In this document: positions 35,101 to 39,640 of the stretch, piece by piece
Layout of the letters: the number at the start of each line of letters is the position of its first letter
Numbering within the stretch: position 1 is the first letter of the stretch
Origin: Sphaerolaimus hirsutus
Taxonomy: Eukaryota > Nematoda > Chromadorea > Monhysterida > Sphaerolaimidae
DNA: 64,000 bases
Assembly (NCBI GenBank): GCA_964036195.1
Contig: OZ038450.1
Location: 6,450,701-6,514,700 of the forward strand
Direction: 5' to 3'
Made by a program: the position numbers and the translations under genes
The notes under the pieces: model-generated
What the model was told of the DNA's origin: nothing
The model's input: only the letters and a program-made list of their open reading frames with translations
Database searches by the model: none

Positions 35101-36393
35101 AAAGGTGCAGCCATCACTCACTTTGCAAAATAATAGTTCCATTAAGTTCAATTGCTACAACTTGAAATGATTACTAAGAATCATTGCAACATATTTCTTT
35201 TAGGTTCACAGTGCATTGGCTCTGGCAGTTGTGGAAGTTGAGTTTACACTGTGGGCCAATCTGAATCCACAAAAAAATGTTTTACTACTTTAGTGGCTTC
35301 AACCACCATGGTATGTAAATATTCCACAACAAATCGGCCTATGTTCACTATCACAATTCAATGGTTATGCTTTTTTTCTTGAGCATGATGATTTTTTAGG
35401 ACAAACTGTTGCATTTCCATCAGAGTTGTACAAATACTGGTATTTTCGGAAAACGTAAACGTAAACGTAAATACCTTTTCTAAATTGTGAGTATTAATAC
35501 TGAAAATGTAAAATACTTTTAAAATACATGGGTAAACGTAAAAAAAACGTCAACGTAAAAATTTCTTTGAAGTGCACAACTTGTGATCAGATGCATTGAA
35601 AAACACCCTTGTTTTTCCTATTGCAAGCATTTCTCTGCTAATACGATCACATTTTTGCTTACCTATGTTATTTATCAAACAATTTAGCGGCTAATTGGCC
35701 AAAAATATAAATTGTACTTATTGTATCAGAAAAAAGTTCAAAAATGCACTGTTTTTGTGCATTTTCCATACGATTTTTACGTTTTCTCTAGTACCCAGGT
35801 AATTGTGCCAGGAAAACGTAACAAAACGTAATGGTATTTTTTGAAAACGTAAACGTAAACGTAAATATAAATAACCAAATAACCAGGTATTTTGGGTAAA
35901 CGTAAATACGTTTTTCCAACTCTGATTTCCATTCTCCAGGGGTATTTGCACTTAGTTAGATATTAGTTTTACCTTGTGATAGATACACTACACCATGCTG
36001 TATTTTTCTTGTTCAATCCAATTCTGGATGATTTTATTACCTGATACACAACAATTCTATTACCCAATACCTGACAATTCTATTACCCAATACCTGACAA
36101 TTATATTACCTGATACCCCACATTTTGACCTGAAAACCCAATCCGATGTTTTCCTGTGTCTGGCATTAACACCAAAGTCACTTTCCAAACAATATTTAAT
36201 AAATAATTACATCGACAACCACTATTAATAATTTTGACCTCTTGCCAGATGGATCAAGACGACCGACATCGTGGAGTGCTACAAGCAGGTGGGCATCACG
36301 TGCAAGGACACCAGCAGCGGCACCAAGCTGGACACGAGCGGCGTGCAGAACTGCAAGGACACCAACAAGTGGAGCTGCACTGTCACTGGGTAG
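1830..36393 (+). CDS. Secreted M4 zinc metallopeptidase, copy 1 (spliced gene)
   Basis: Eleven exons: 1830-2114, 2761-2895, 2983-3231, 3763-3898, 4760-4914, 4984-5069, 30264-30520, 30981-31102, 32481-32656, 34102-34254, 36249-36393. Joined length is 1,899 bases, about 632 residues, ending TAG; every intron is GT..AG. Residues 1-24 are a hydrophobic signal peptide. Residues ~60-225 look like the FTP/PepSY-type propeptide. The mature enzyme carries LNDA and MYMSWYG, HELAH (His418, Glu419, His422), NEAFSD (Glu445, third zinc ligand), RYMDDPT, and NHLSSGVFNKAFY (His516, transition-state His). Secreted endopeptidase activity is expected from the family. Order and motifs match vibriolysin/pseudolysin better than thermolysin. 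A Cys-rich tail of ~50 residues follows. The ATG at 1830 is the first in frame. Residue numbers were counted by hand. Confidence 0.88.
2761..2895 (+). CDS. M4 peptidase copy 1, exon 2: propeptide
   Basis: 135 bases, phase 0 at both ends; acceptor after CGGCAG, donor GTTCGA. Encodes GLRVLEGHVVLHVH..., resembling the FTP-type propeptide strand pattern of secreted M4 precursors. Same length as exon 2 of copy 2 (40102-40236). Confidence 0.85.
2983..3231 (+). CDS. M4 peptidase copy 1, exon 3: propeptide
   Basis: 249 bases, phase 0 at both ends; acceptor after ATTCAG, donor GTATGT. Encodes the acidic segment LVNGVDEDIEQ and the strand-rich region VGYLVAVRYFDG, consistent with the PepSY-like half of the propeptide. 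Intron 2 before it is only 87 bases. Confidence 0.85.
3451..3639. mobile_element. hAT-like MITE, GCGCC palindrome family, 189 bp
   Basis: The termini resemble TAGTGATGGAAAA and its inverse complement, with the 8-bp duplication CACTTGAG at 3443-3450 and 3640-3647. The body consists of repeated GCGCCAAGCGCCA and GCGCCATGGCGC units. It sits in intron 3 of copy 1. Relatives are at 55093-55851, 58251-59195 and from 59463. Confidence 0.75.
3763..3898 (+). CDS. M4 peptidase copy 1, exon 4: propeptide-mature junction
   Basis: 136 bases ending in phase 1 at GTTTGT. Encodes VVRAWDGIQYIG..., a basic segment (RRAKRL) that could be near the processing site, and a glycine run (KGGGGNVKMG) matching the start of the mature domain in vibriolysin-type enzymes. 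The cleavage position itself is inference. Confidence 0.82.
3899..4759 (+). other. Intron 4 of copy 1 with inverted 4376-4600 repeats
   Basis: An 861-base intron with no open exon. At 4376-4600 it holds alternating repeats of ATGGTACCATTTT, TATGGAGT and AACTCCAAAATGG. These form imperfect inverted units, probably a decayed foldback element. I could not define target duplications. Confidence 0.5.
4760..4914 (+). CDS. M4 peptidase copy 1, exon 5: mature N-terminal domain
   Basis: 155 bases; acceptor after ATTTAG, donor GTACGT. Encodes WYYGLGKQGFTVTIYPNGT and the two cysteines (TCAM, FNCS) that in pseudolysin-type enzymes form a disulfide. It is 6 bases shorter than exon 5 of copy 2, a two-residue difference in the loop before NTFTFNC. 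Confidence 0.85.
4984..5069 (+). CDS. M4 peptidase copy 1, exon 6: LNDA to MYMSW
   Basis: 86 bases ending in phase 2 at GTGAGT. Encodes the conserved SPLNDA and MYMSW motifs leading into the active-site region. The donor opens a 25-kb intron that contains all the nested retrotransposons. Confidence 0.85.
5110..5384. mobile_element. TA-flanked C-tract MITE (copy b), left half
   Basis: Begins TA (5108-5109) then CCGTATTTGCTTGAATA, followed by C-rich segments. It is cut at 5384 by the LTR of element A. The right terminus resumes at 30152 (GATTATTCAAGAAAATACGG) and ends at 30171, followed by TA. The AGGGG at 5380-5384 is repeated at 30147-30151 as the duplication made by element A. Confidence 0.85.
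5385..6444 (+). repeat. 5' LTR of element A (1,060 bp)
   Basis: Starts TGTGTAACATT and ends TTTTACA. It carries an AATAAA at 6221-6226, a likely polyadenylation signal. Compared with the 3' LTR it lacks 28 bases near 5863. It contains about 12 TCACA pentamers, around ten times chance. Confidence 0.9.
6445..6464 (+). other. Primer binding site of element A
   Basis: TGGCGCAGCGAGCAGGGTGA directly follows the 5' LTR. The same 20 bases follow the 5' LTR of element B. It should pair with the 3' end of a host tRNA ending in CCA; I cannot identify which tRNA from the sequence alone. Confidence 0.8.
6722..15901 (+). pseudogene. Element A gag-pol-env frame, four in-frame stops
   Basis: One frame beginning MADERLR is interrupted by TGA at 7421, 10028, 10082 and 11729 and closes with TAA at 15899. 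Gag has a DUF1759-like core (~7340-7560) and three zinc knuckles (~8197-8390). Pol has a DTG protease site (~9060), RT (LADIEKAFLQI ~10153, YIDN ~10422), RNase H (CDAS, ELLG, TDST, NPAD) and integrase (zinc-binding ~12092; SDNAPAF ~12488). The catalytic Glu expected after GGVY is Lys (12593-12595). An env-like region (~13490-15300) ends in a membrane segment. Each stop is compatible with a C-to-T change in CGA. The element cannot be autonomous as it stands. Confidence 0.88.
15253..16137 (+). CDS. Overlapping alternative frame at the element A 3' end
   Basis: A second frame, offset by -1 from the env-like frame, stays open across the basic cytoplasmic-tail region up to the insertion of B. It continues in phase at 28694 to a TGA at 28949. 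It begins at a TTG, with no early ATG. It encodes Lys/Arg-rich then Ser/Thr-rich sequence, and after B an acidic stretch (TLRQALKQLVEE..., DADDLLPQE). It could be reached by frameshifting or splicing, or may simply be open by chance in low-complexity sequence. Confidence 0.3.
15827..15970 (+). other. Possible small intron in element A env tail
   Basis: A strong donor (CAG/GTGAGC at 15827) and a pyrimidine-rich acceptor (CTTCACAG ending 15970) bracket 144 bases. Removing them would skip the TAA at 15899 and join the env-like frame to a tail containing EMEENH and a DPPPYQ motif, a PPxY late-domain-like sequence. Element B has no matching structure, so this is inference. Confidence 0.3.
16133..16137. 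other. Target duplication of element B (left)
   Basis: AATGG here is repeated at 28689-28693, immediately outside the two LTRs of element B. This proves insertion of B into the 3' tail of element A. Confidence 0.92.
16138..17436 (+). repeat. 5' LTR of element B (1,299 bp)
   Basis: Differs from the 3' LTR at about three positions: CCG/CTG near the start, TTTTGG/TTTCGG near 17020, and AACGA/AATGA near 17170; all are C/T differences at CpG sites. AATAAA at 17250-17255 is a candidate polyadenylation signal. The short open frames within are not credible genes. Confidence 0.92.
17437..17456 (+). other. Primer binding site of element B
   Basis: TGGCGCAGCGAGCAGGGTGA immediately follows the 5' LTR and is identical over all 20 bases to the site of element A. 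Confidence 0.8.
17457..18662 (+). other. Leader of element B
   Basis: About 1.2 kb between primer site and the first ATG. It includes a direct repeat GGCTGTAGCTGACAGAG (near 17980-18015) and a repeated CACGTCAGGGGC segment near 18450 and 18511. CAGA tetramers are frequent. It presumably contains packaging and translation signals. The small open frames are probably not genes. Confidence 0.5.
18663..27347 (+). CDS. Element B gag-pol-env polyprotein
   Basis: A single frame of about 2,894 codons. The first ATG is 18663; the frame is open 8 codons further upstream but only to a GTG. Gag: coiled N-terminus, DUF1759-like core (~19188-19700), three zinc knuckles (CVFC..., CLRCLQKGHYMNQC, CFYCKSNRHH; ~19910-20111). 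Protease: FLDTGS (~20494). RT: VADIEKAFLQI (~21584) and YVDN (~21829), with Asn in place of the usual second Asp of YxDD. RNase H: VDAS, ELLA, SDST, NPAD. Integrase: H2C2 finger (~23470-23590), LDYLGP, SDNATQF, GGVYERM with the catalytic Glu present. A DUF5641-like C-terminus (~24350-24640) precedes an env-like region. No frameshift or stop, so plausibly autonomous. Confidence 0.9.
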   Translation: MVSPTGHIRKTLGPAKHRVDNRLAREYAKYDQELFAGATKEEKRTEMRRVIASVKQEGAKLDSAMTAVKTQFDAWRDVVKDIDEPDQMEQEQKMYQDSYEEYANMSDLVTQKIAAMNVYIEELQDMIQQLSGSTMYEVNTAFIQQMAAQMALTAQGAAPGASSTNATTAKSVKLQKLEVEQFTGEIVKFRSWWQMFESHIHNRTDLEDISKFSYLRSLLKGSAFGMISGLSVTAENYAPAIAMLKKRYDQPVVVRNTLMSNIMKLRQARNTCQDMRILFDAIERLLQQLESLGESVEHPMLLSQLQQKVPPEVLREIQKEQGTEEALTVEKFRKLFGQQLALSEAVQHAQQTEAPVQQSRQGFGNNPRAQQFNNRFQGNGNRFRGPENPRTSTGSMSVIQNGQSAPQAGIMNPGRPCVFCNDTQQLHFNDKCPKFKTARERRVILSKAERCLRCLQKGHYMNQCQFTRSCFYCKSNRHHTAVCPEKFGDNGNGNAGHQIPAFKANGQQSGQQSANNGRKSVPMAGRPAQSQQRKATVNCVTVEEAGPEMVETETISSTVVTEPNTKQENTSVNLSVNRNMSMLMTARTVIEASEMDTEMEPDQPPLQIQAFLDTGSQRTYMSEKVAKKLNLKSTGEHHIQVYTFGNEKPHYKVVQQVEFRMRLRNGQKVDMVADVVPTLTTEQVKVPVSEQDEKYLQKYFPDESYFADRIPKDKGTECKFKPDIIVGLNYFWDLMSRNTSTTRLPSGLYVIPSELGLLMGGGQLTSNRNQWTTDGAYPVVVNTIVHQIQREKWYEEAPLSIAPVPNVKDMDRLDTIGIMDQPDLVEDNEAIKQFNESVQRNPDGRYSVKFMYKPNLHELPDNKAMAFKRFRYLTNRLKRDPELLEKIQAIMKTQEEQGVIEKVQEDIMDGRKFHILPHQPVITPEKTTTKVREVYDASAKPPGMPSLNECMYRGPVILPQLVGMLMRFRLHGIALVADIEKAFLQISLQDSDRDVTRFLWYKDPTKPSMEDNIQIYRFARVPFGIICSPALLALTVRYHLNQAGTENATLIDENLYVDNLILSVDTEQKAIELYQESKVLFTEAQMNLREWNSNNKNFTWQLAESDVAKEIVTTVLGMKWDTESDQMWLKTPKTVQQSQLSETDQKIKLPTKRTVAKVTAGCFDPMGLVSPVLLPAKRFLQMLWHSGPSAKEWDAPLSEEQTAIWQQLETELLKVGQIKFNRNLNYQSGADAQLHIFVDASAMAYSAAAYICQKTENDSGTSSLLYSRLRLAPKKPEVTIPRLELLAMLIGSRMSKFIHKELKDVKFSQTVIWSDSTCCLKWLTTAKPLACFVKNRLDEIRKIQSETENMHIRHIAGLENPADMATRGMNMSELEGSNLWWKGPEWLMTGEWPEPKVEPVTPEVMAEIEKEELKFPKASPIYLGATQQVVSDPDASNVQADESKQSNPLGIEIQRFSSLTKLLDATVYVMRFVRQMHKKRNRNDSQNGLSEIMESICGTIKPQGIISIEEREIALKYWIKVTQQNHYKRVAEILATGHSKGSQDGKKAAADQQLIKWLNVQMHQDGILKCHGRMEHTDPQEVTVPLILLPATATVTQLIVRDQHEKLMHAGVQHILAAIRQKYWITQGRRVIYNVTRTCPTCKKLGAKPYQLPPMPDLPETRVQRARPFQYTGLDYLGPVWYKVDKDHRKMWICLFTCMVTRAVHLESVLDMTAQEFLNAVRRFIARRGKPEAVISDNATQFKLTEKVLSTSTDKAINIGKEWSEMVKSGAVQTYCSQQQIQWNMTTPMAPWQGGVYERMVGITKKHFKAAVGHRMLTLQELLTLLPEVEAVINSRPISYIYGDVKSLRVLTPKDFLTGEGQIGAPQFDADKDGEFVPRMDNAAKLQKYWETTQQTLNKFWDLWHQEYIPSLRERTQVTHKHGRLTATQEPKVNEVVLIYEENMPRGAWKMGRIEQLEPSKDGQIRSAKVRTANRNVVSRPLNQLYPLEINSKTMDIPETAVTVKVDLLDPAIVQKHVRNQSSNRDSVPNPAQRNLASDRVLRSATGKATATTSSLVIGMLCMVLMLTGMSESATLREAGKAYSEVFSRTYVLETSTVRPPSLAAHHGLPPLPSEWPPKSVREMQTYERFKDAIKDHPVEQVISSQSQKYQICTSGRHGHALTVPEEVQCHIPPRNFVKAMKVTLYAQRQIPQKEKAYRCYIRIKEIITHTSFWGAKGITGNFEKYQQVGVVACNYARIHKMFRGTPLVEMEPRVWTTNQTLNVEYSWCCHDKENVVSNFYMEEGTVASLDGKTVISDLQDFSQCRAMMGHCRDHNYGITVWDTENFKHQCAYERIGRFKSEISGQTIIVSKLQAAYSHSNKTKRPIGSECVPGDTYYTDQGGVFIQFDRREDVPVEWAMPGKIVEARESTISGTLYARLDNRNSKFQFLQHVVREMTQAQFAIVWHQLCHLRKNQLDMLTQLFRIDPTLGIRAMLGRQDVHAEWAGEAIMFWECKEVQPYIIYQTGKVGETCYKYTPMRLDKDGPLWFKSPGSRDLVEKSPEEDCSHTTPHLYRNEHGQWKSAHGMVHVTETPIEMTWKGQWQAFTFDAPHLFTNIVNRATNFMDVRGQIQRLQNLEHVQNQLIDYTADMSLDPRVIRNSIEGIGAGIGQTAAGIGKAYGHYISGVSKGYTNFMGGMLKGPFQVIINTIAMLLGITILIAGIVAAGYLWYNWRIATGKPVIPPCVYTCIWKCIVCPFKCIWLCFRAIRYTIKKSTQKETNYPQRKVRKTELRPAIKRRARSNSTQSVRFARRAETEDRMAKSLSAYVQPDESSADEGQVRARNRDSVHMPDIRKFTARERAGSDTGNYLLHHQARSALASPATGPATSRTTTFTTEATVETPLITLAPTTTSM
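24826..27347 (+). other. Env-like region of element B polyprotein
   Basis: Starts with a hydrophobic signal-like segment (VIGMLCMVLMLTG, ~24835). A Cys-containing ectodomain of about 600 residues follows. Then come a Gly/Ala-rich stretch (GIGAGIGQ, ~26590), a membrane segment (~26736-26800) and a short tail with several CxxxC-like cysteines before a long basic C-terminus. Element A has the same layout and shares local motifs (VASLDGK, LGIRA/LGLRA). I cannot assign it to a known envelope family from sequence alone. It is in frame with pol, so release would need proteolysis or a spliced message. Confidence 0.6.
27390..28688 (+). repeat. 3' LTR of element B (1,299 bp)
   Basis: Nearly identical to 16138-17436. 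It is preceded by CCCGGAG rather than an obvious long polypurine tract. AATAAA at 28502-28507. The LTR ends CATCACA, followed by the AATGG duplication and then the interrupted tail of element A. Confidence 0.92.
28694..29058 (+). other. 3' remnant of element A internal region
   Basis: Joins 16137 across element B. The sequence is GC-rich until about 28951, then AT-rich up to the 3' LTR. The frame continuing the -1 frame ends at TGA 28949; the env frame continues to a TGA near 28971. GGGAG precedes the LTR. No clear polypurine tract. Confidence 0.7.
29059..30146 (+). repeat. 3' LTR of element A (1,088 bp)
   Basis: Matches 5385-6444 with scattered substitutions, many at CpG sites, and 28 extra bases near 29545 (CGATCTCACAGC...). 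AATAAA at 29933-29938. The AGGGG target duplication follows at 30147-30151. Confidence 0.9.
30152..30171. mobile_element. TA-flanked C-tract MITE (copy b), right terminus
   Basis: GATTATTCAAGAAAATACGG is the inverse complement of the left terminus at 5110, followed by TA at 30172-30173. It closes the MITE that hosts element A. Confidence 0.8.
30264..30520 (+). CDS. M4 peptidase copy 1, exon 7: zinc-binding HELAH
   Basis: 257 bases; phase 2 in, phase 1 out; donor GTGCGT. Encodes WYGEAAL, a Gly-rich substrate-edge segment, YGSGMMNIPDG, and SHELAHGVTEQTS, the M4 HExxH site (two zinc-binding His and the catalytic Glu). The intron before it (5070-30263) is 25.2 kb. Confidence 0.88.
30521..30980 (+). 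other. Intron 7 of copy 1
   Basis: 460 bases, AT-rich. It contains a TAGGGTTGGGAA terminus-like motif near 30562 that also occurs right after the exon 10 donor at 34260, suggesting another small repeat family. No exon or RNA gene seen. Confidence 0.5.
30981..31102 (+). CDS. M4 peptidase copy 1, exon 8: third zinc ligand
   Basis: 122 bases; acceptor after GTGCAG, donor GTGCAC. Encodes EADGLNEAFSDMAGKAYE, where the Glu of NEAFSD is the third zinc ligand in M4 enzymes. Ends MMK in phase 0. Confidence 0.88.
31305..32316. mobile_element. hAT-like MITE, CAGGGTTGG family (copy 1)
   Basis: Termini CAGGGTTGGCAAAAT and TATAAAACCAACCCTG, flanked by the 8-bp duplication GCCCTGAC (31297-31304, 32317-32324). 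The interior is rich in AAAATAAAAT and in GATACAAAAACATAAGATTTGG-type units. A sister copy is at 37914-38892. No transposase. It lies in intron 8 of copy 1. A C-tract MITE fragment lies just upstream at 31130-31250. Confidence 0.85.
32481..32656 (+). CDS. M4 peptidase copy 1, exon 9: catalytic histidine
   Basis: 176 bases ending in phase 2 at GTCGGT. Encodes LRYMDDPT, as in vibriolysin/pseudolysin, and NHLSSGVFNKAFY, whose His aligns with the transition-state-stabilising His (His223 of pseudolysin, His231 of thermolysin). Nine bases longer than exon 9 of copy 2. Confidence 0.88.
32702..33560. mobile_element. hAT-like MITE, CAGAGTTG family, with nested MITE
   Basis: Left terminus CACAGTTATTG, right terminus CAACTCTG, with perfect 8-bp duplication ATGCATAA (32694-32701, 33561-33568). 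A C-tract MITE is nested at 32918-33336. A 31-bp direct duplication containing GTACATGTGTACAGAAAATG lies at 32795-32860. Confidence 0.75.
32918..33336. mobile_element. TA-flanked C-tract MITE (copy d)
   Basis: Termini CCGTATTACCTCGAATTAAC and GTATTTCGAGGTAATACGG, flanked by TA (32916-32917, 33337-33338). The interior includes a conserved core (AACGTACATAACAAATACCG...) also present in copies at 1176-1290, 47990-48180 and 49560-49620. Confidence 0.85.
33569..34101 (+). other. Rest of intron 9, copy 1
   Basis: AT-rich intronic sequence with no exon, RNA gene or repeat that I can define, apart from the acceptor CACACAG at 34101. Confidence 0.45.
34102..34254 (+). CDS. M4 peptidase copy 1, exon 10: C-terminal domain
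   Basis: 153 bases; donor GTGAGT. Encodes NDVWDAFDMFYVVNTRYWCP and the AAELMLAATEDI helix, corresponding to the alpha-helical C-terminal subdomain of M4 enzymes. The cysteine after YW is absent from thermolysin and may pair within the Cys-rich tail. Confidence 0.85.
34255..35412 (+). other. Intron 10 of copy 1, first part
   Basis: Directly after the donor comes TAGGGTTGGGAACTC and a run of CCTGACCC/CCCGAACC units to about 34430, a repeat of unknown family. The rest is unremarkable AT-rich sequence with no gene. Confidence 0.45.
35421..35924. mobile_element. hAT-like MITE, CAGAGTTG family (504 bp)
   Basis: Termini CAGAGTTGTACAAATAC and TTCCAACTCTG with the perfect 8-bp duplication ATTTCCAT (35413-35420, 35925-35932). 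Repeated AAACGTAAACGTAAACG blocks near both ends. This is the one copy of its family without a nested C-tract MITE. Confidence 0.85.
35933..36248 (+). repeat. End of intron 10 with short tandem repeat
   Basis: At about 36040-36120 a 24-bp unit (TTCTATTACCCAATACCTGACAA-like) repeats about three times. The remainder is AT-rich up to the acceptor GCCAG at 36248. Confidence 0.5.
36249..36393 (+). CDS. M4 peptidase copy 1, exon 11: Cys-rich tail and stop
   Basis: Encodes WIKTTDIVECYKQVGITCKD and a short tail with further cysteines (QNCKD, WSCTVTG), ending TAG at 36391. AFQAVGV-like ends occur in vibriolysin; the Cys-rich extension does not. Codon usage is GC-rich like the other exons. Confidence 0.85.
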
Positions 36394-36546
36394 CCCGGGA
36401 GCTGATGTGATCATGTTCAGAAAATTTTATGAAATTTTTTCTATATGTGATAATTTTTCACTATTTTGTATCAGTTTATTTAAAACGGAGAGAAGTAAAT
36501 GCATCTGTGTTGAGTTTCCTTAGACACGATTCTTCTGTGATTACAA

Positions 36547-36552
36547 AATAAA
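36547..36552 (+). terminator. Polyadenylation signal of copy 1
   Basis: AATAAA lies 154 bases after the stop codon of copy 1, the first such hexamer downstream. Confidence 0.6.
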
Positions 36553-36992
36553 AGTTTTTCAACCATCTTTCCATCACGAATATAAAAAATGTGTCTCGTG
36601 TGATCTTGATCACCCTTGGCCAACGTTGCCATAAACATCAAATATCATGGTTAGGTTATTCAATCGTGCACAGCATATCACTTTTTTCTTGTTATCGACC
36701 ATTGTAGCTGGATTTTTTTTTTTGTCATCACTTGTTGACAAGGATAGGATTTTCGTCAACTGGTTGAGCAATGGTGTTCAAATGCACATAACAATATGGA
36801 TTACTTTTCGACATCGCAGCATGTGCACTTCAAAATTGTCCTGCGACCTGTCAACTCAATTCTGAGTTGTGATGAAGACCAGTTGACACCCAGTGTGCGG
36901 TAGTGCCAAAGTAGCAGTCTAGATGGCAGACGCGTGGACACGGTGCCAGTGGCAGCCTCACAAAACGTTTGTCTTTCTCACTGATCGTCAGG

Positions 36993-37379
36993 GGCCAGTC
37001 CCGCAAGTTGACAAGTACTTTACTTTTGCCGCTTTACTTTACTCTTGACCTTGCTTTTGCCTTTTAATTTGACTCTTAACTTTGCCACTTGTGGAATCAG
37101 CACCAGGCAGTGGTTCCAAAGTAAGTAAGGAAATGTTGAACTTGAGAGTTGGATACACAAACATGAGATTTGAATACATGGATGCAAGATTTGGATACAC
37201 AAACATAAAATTAGGATACACAAACATAAGATTTGGATACACAATTGACACCTTGCAACTGCCCCCGGTGCTGGTTCCGCAAGTGGCACAAATAAGAGTC
37301 AAGTTAAAAGTCAAGAGCAAAGTTAATAGTAAGGTAAAGAGCCAAGAGTAAAAGCACTTGTCAACTTGTGGGACTGGCC
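36993..37379. mobile_element. Foldback element, GGCCAGTCCC termini (387 bp)
   Basis: Long inverted termini (GGCCAGTCCCGCAAGTTGAC and the complement ending GGGACTGGCC) with 5-bp flanks TCAGG on both sides (36988-36992, 37380-37384). Both arms run inward over about 100 bp of CTTTACTTTTG-type sequence. The centre has ATACACAAACATAAGATTTGG repeats like those in the CAGGGTTGG MITEs. Non-coding. Confidence 0.65.
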
Positions 37380-37384
37380 TCAGG

Positions 37385-37905
37385 TGTGTCAGATCGCACG
37401 GTCCAGAATAGTTGAGACTTTTCACCCATACAGAAATAGGAGGCTGCAGCTGCAGGTTCACCATACTTTTGTTGCTTCTTATTTTGTTGTACCTTGCCCA
37501 ATTTTGATGGTGTTCAAGCATGTTGGGGTTTGTGCATGTAGCTATGACCAAATTTCTTTCCTTGAATAATCACTGAGTCCCGAGATGAGGAGGCTGTTAT
37601 TATAATGCATTCATTTTACATCTGGCAAAAATGACCATATGTAAGATGCTAATATCTTGGCCAATATCTTTCTGGGCTGATTTCTACTGTTCAACACTTA
37701 TAACGATCAAGACAACCCATAGATTCCATTTTTGAGGTCAGATAAGTGATTTCTAAATTTCGTATGCCAATTTGACCCAGGGATGCAATGGGATGCCCAG
37801 CGGTGTTTTATGCAACTGTACCCAATGCTCATTGGTCATGTCCAGGGGTGATAGATGTCTACATGTATTTATACATATCCCAAAAATACAGGACACAATC
37901 AACAC
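37385..37905. other. Intergenic spacer
   Basis: Between the two gene copies. No gene, RNA or definable repeat seen. Confidence 0.45.
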
Positions 37906-37913
37906 GTCATACA

Positions 37914-38892
37914 CAGGGTTGGCAAAATCTCAGAAAAGAATAAAAATACAATAAAAATAAAATGGAAAATTGAAGAATAAAATAAAATGGAAAATTTCAA
38001 AATAAAAATAAAAATTGTATAAAAATTCGAATTTTTGTAAAAAATTTGTAAAATTGTATACAAATTCATATTTTTGTAAAAATTGTATAAAAATTCATAT
38101 TTTTTGTAAAAAATTTTTCTGTTGTTTATAGTTCAACCTGTTCAGCTGGGGCAGTCCCAAGCCATGTAAAGTGTCAAAATGTCATGAAATGGAATGGAAA
38201 GTGTCAATTTTCATAAAAATGTTAAGTAAAGTGTCAATTGTCATGATAAATATAAATTAAAGTGGAAACTGTAAAGCAAAAACTCCAAATCTTATCTTTT
38301 GTGTCCAAATCTTGTTGTTTTCGTAACCAAATCTTATGTGAACATTTGGATACAAAAACATAACATTTGGATACCAAAACATAAGCTTAGGATACCAAAA
38401 CATAAGATTCAGATACACAATTTACACTCTGCATGACATTTGTCATGACAATTACACTTTGCTTGACATTTGAGATGCCAATTGACTCTTTACTACATTT
38501 GTCATGACAATTGACACTTTGCATGATGTTTTACAAATGCGCCCAGCACACTCCAGTGATCCTTCTACTGAAAATGCAAACCATTCTTATCGATAATTGT
38601 AACTTAACACTTGCAACTAGCTAACAATACCTACTGCATGCAACTTTTGCAAAGTAATAGAAAATTTGTCACACGTTTTTCTTGTTTAGGTCTAATAATC
38701 ACATTTTTCTGACCTTGCATGCAAGATTCTGATTTTTTGTAAAAATTTTGTAAAATGGTCCATTTTATTATTTTATTATTATTTTGGAATAAAATAAAAT
38801 AAAATGAAACAATAATAAAATTAAAATAAAATACATTTTGATACAATTTTTATACAATTTGTACACAAATGATTTTTATAAAACCAACCCTG
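37914..38892. mobile_element. hAT-like MITE, CAGGGTTGG family (copy 2)
   Basis: Termini CAGGGTTGGCAAAATC and AACCAACCCTG with the perfect duplication GTCATACA (37906-37913, 38893-38900). Closely similar throughout to 31305-32316, indicating recent spread of this family. Confidence 0.88.
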
Positions 38893-38900
38893 GTCATACA

Positions 38901-39640
38901 CAATCAGCCAGCACAGCAAATTGAATCGGAAAAAAACAATTTAACCAAACTTTTGCACGGGACATGCACCTTTTGTATTTTGCAGCACATCTGTGCAGCG
39001 GCAGAGAAAAAATGTGCATATGGATCTGCTAGGGGTGGCAGCTTGGGCTAAGGCAGTGTTAAGTTGAAGATATGTATTGCATATATTTACAGCAGCAAAA
39101 ATGCATAATATAACCTTTGTTTATCCAGCTGGACATTAGCGTCGAAGATAATCACGTTTTGTCTTTTCAATGTGTTCGATTGGCGGAAGCGAATGAAAAA
39201 CCGTTCCATAAAAACTAGTGATCGTAAAATTCATTTCCACTACGATTTCTAGCCGATTTCCCAGTGACTGGACGCTTTGCATGCCAGTTTTTTATCGTTC
39301 ACGTTGGCAGCATGCCAACGATTCACTGAAATGTGTCGCTGTTGCTTGCTAATAGGTAAACAAAAAACGCTTCCGCAGGAAGCAACAACCTTTTTATTTA
39401 TTTTACAATGGTTGCATGTAGAGGCCAAAAAAAACGCTTTTTAAATAACCCAGTTTAAAAAACGTTATTTGTTAAAAACAGTTTCTAGAACGCTAGATTT
39501 ATAGCTGTTAAATTAGAAAAAAGCGGATAAAAACGTCGGCCATTCCTAGTCGAATGCGTAAGTTATTGTTCACACACTGCCAACGTGAACCAGAAATTCA
39601 CCGTGTCGAGCCACCGGAGTTTTCGTAATCATCACGCACT
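38901..39640 (+). promoter_or_regulatory. Upstream region of peptidase copy 2
   Basis: Segment 39070-39240 matches the copy 1 upstream block (1580-1785). Between it and the ATG lie about 400 bases absent from copy 1, including CACGTTGGCAGCATGCCAACG-like inverted sequence near 39300 and a partial complement near 39580, probably an inserted element. Core promoter not identified. Confidence 0.45.
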
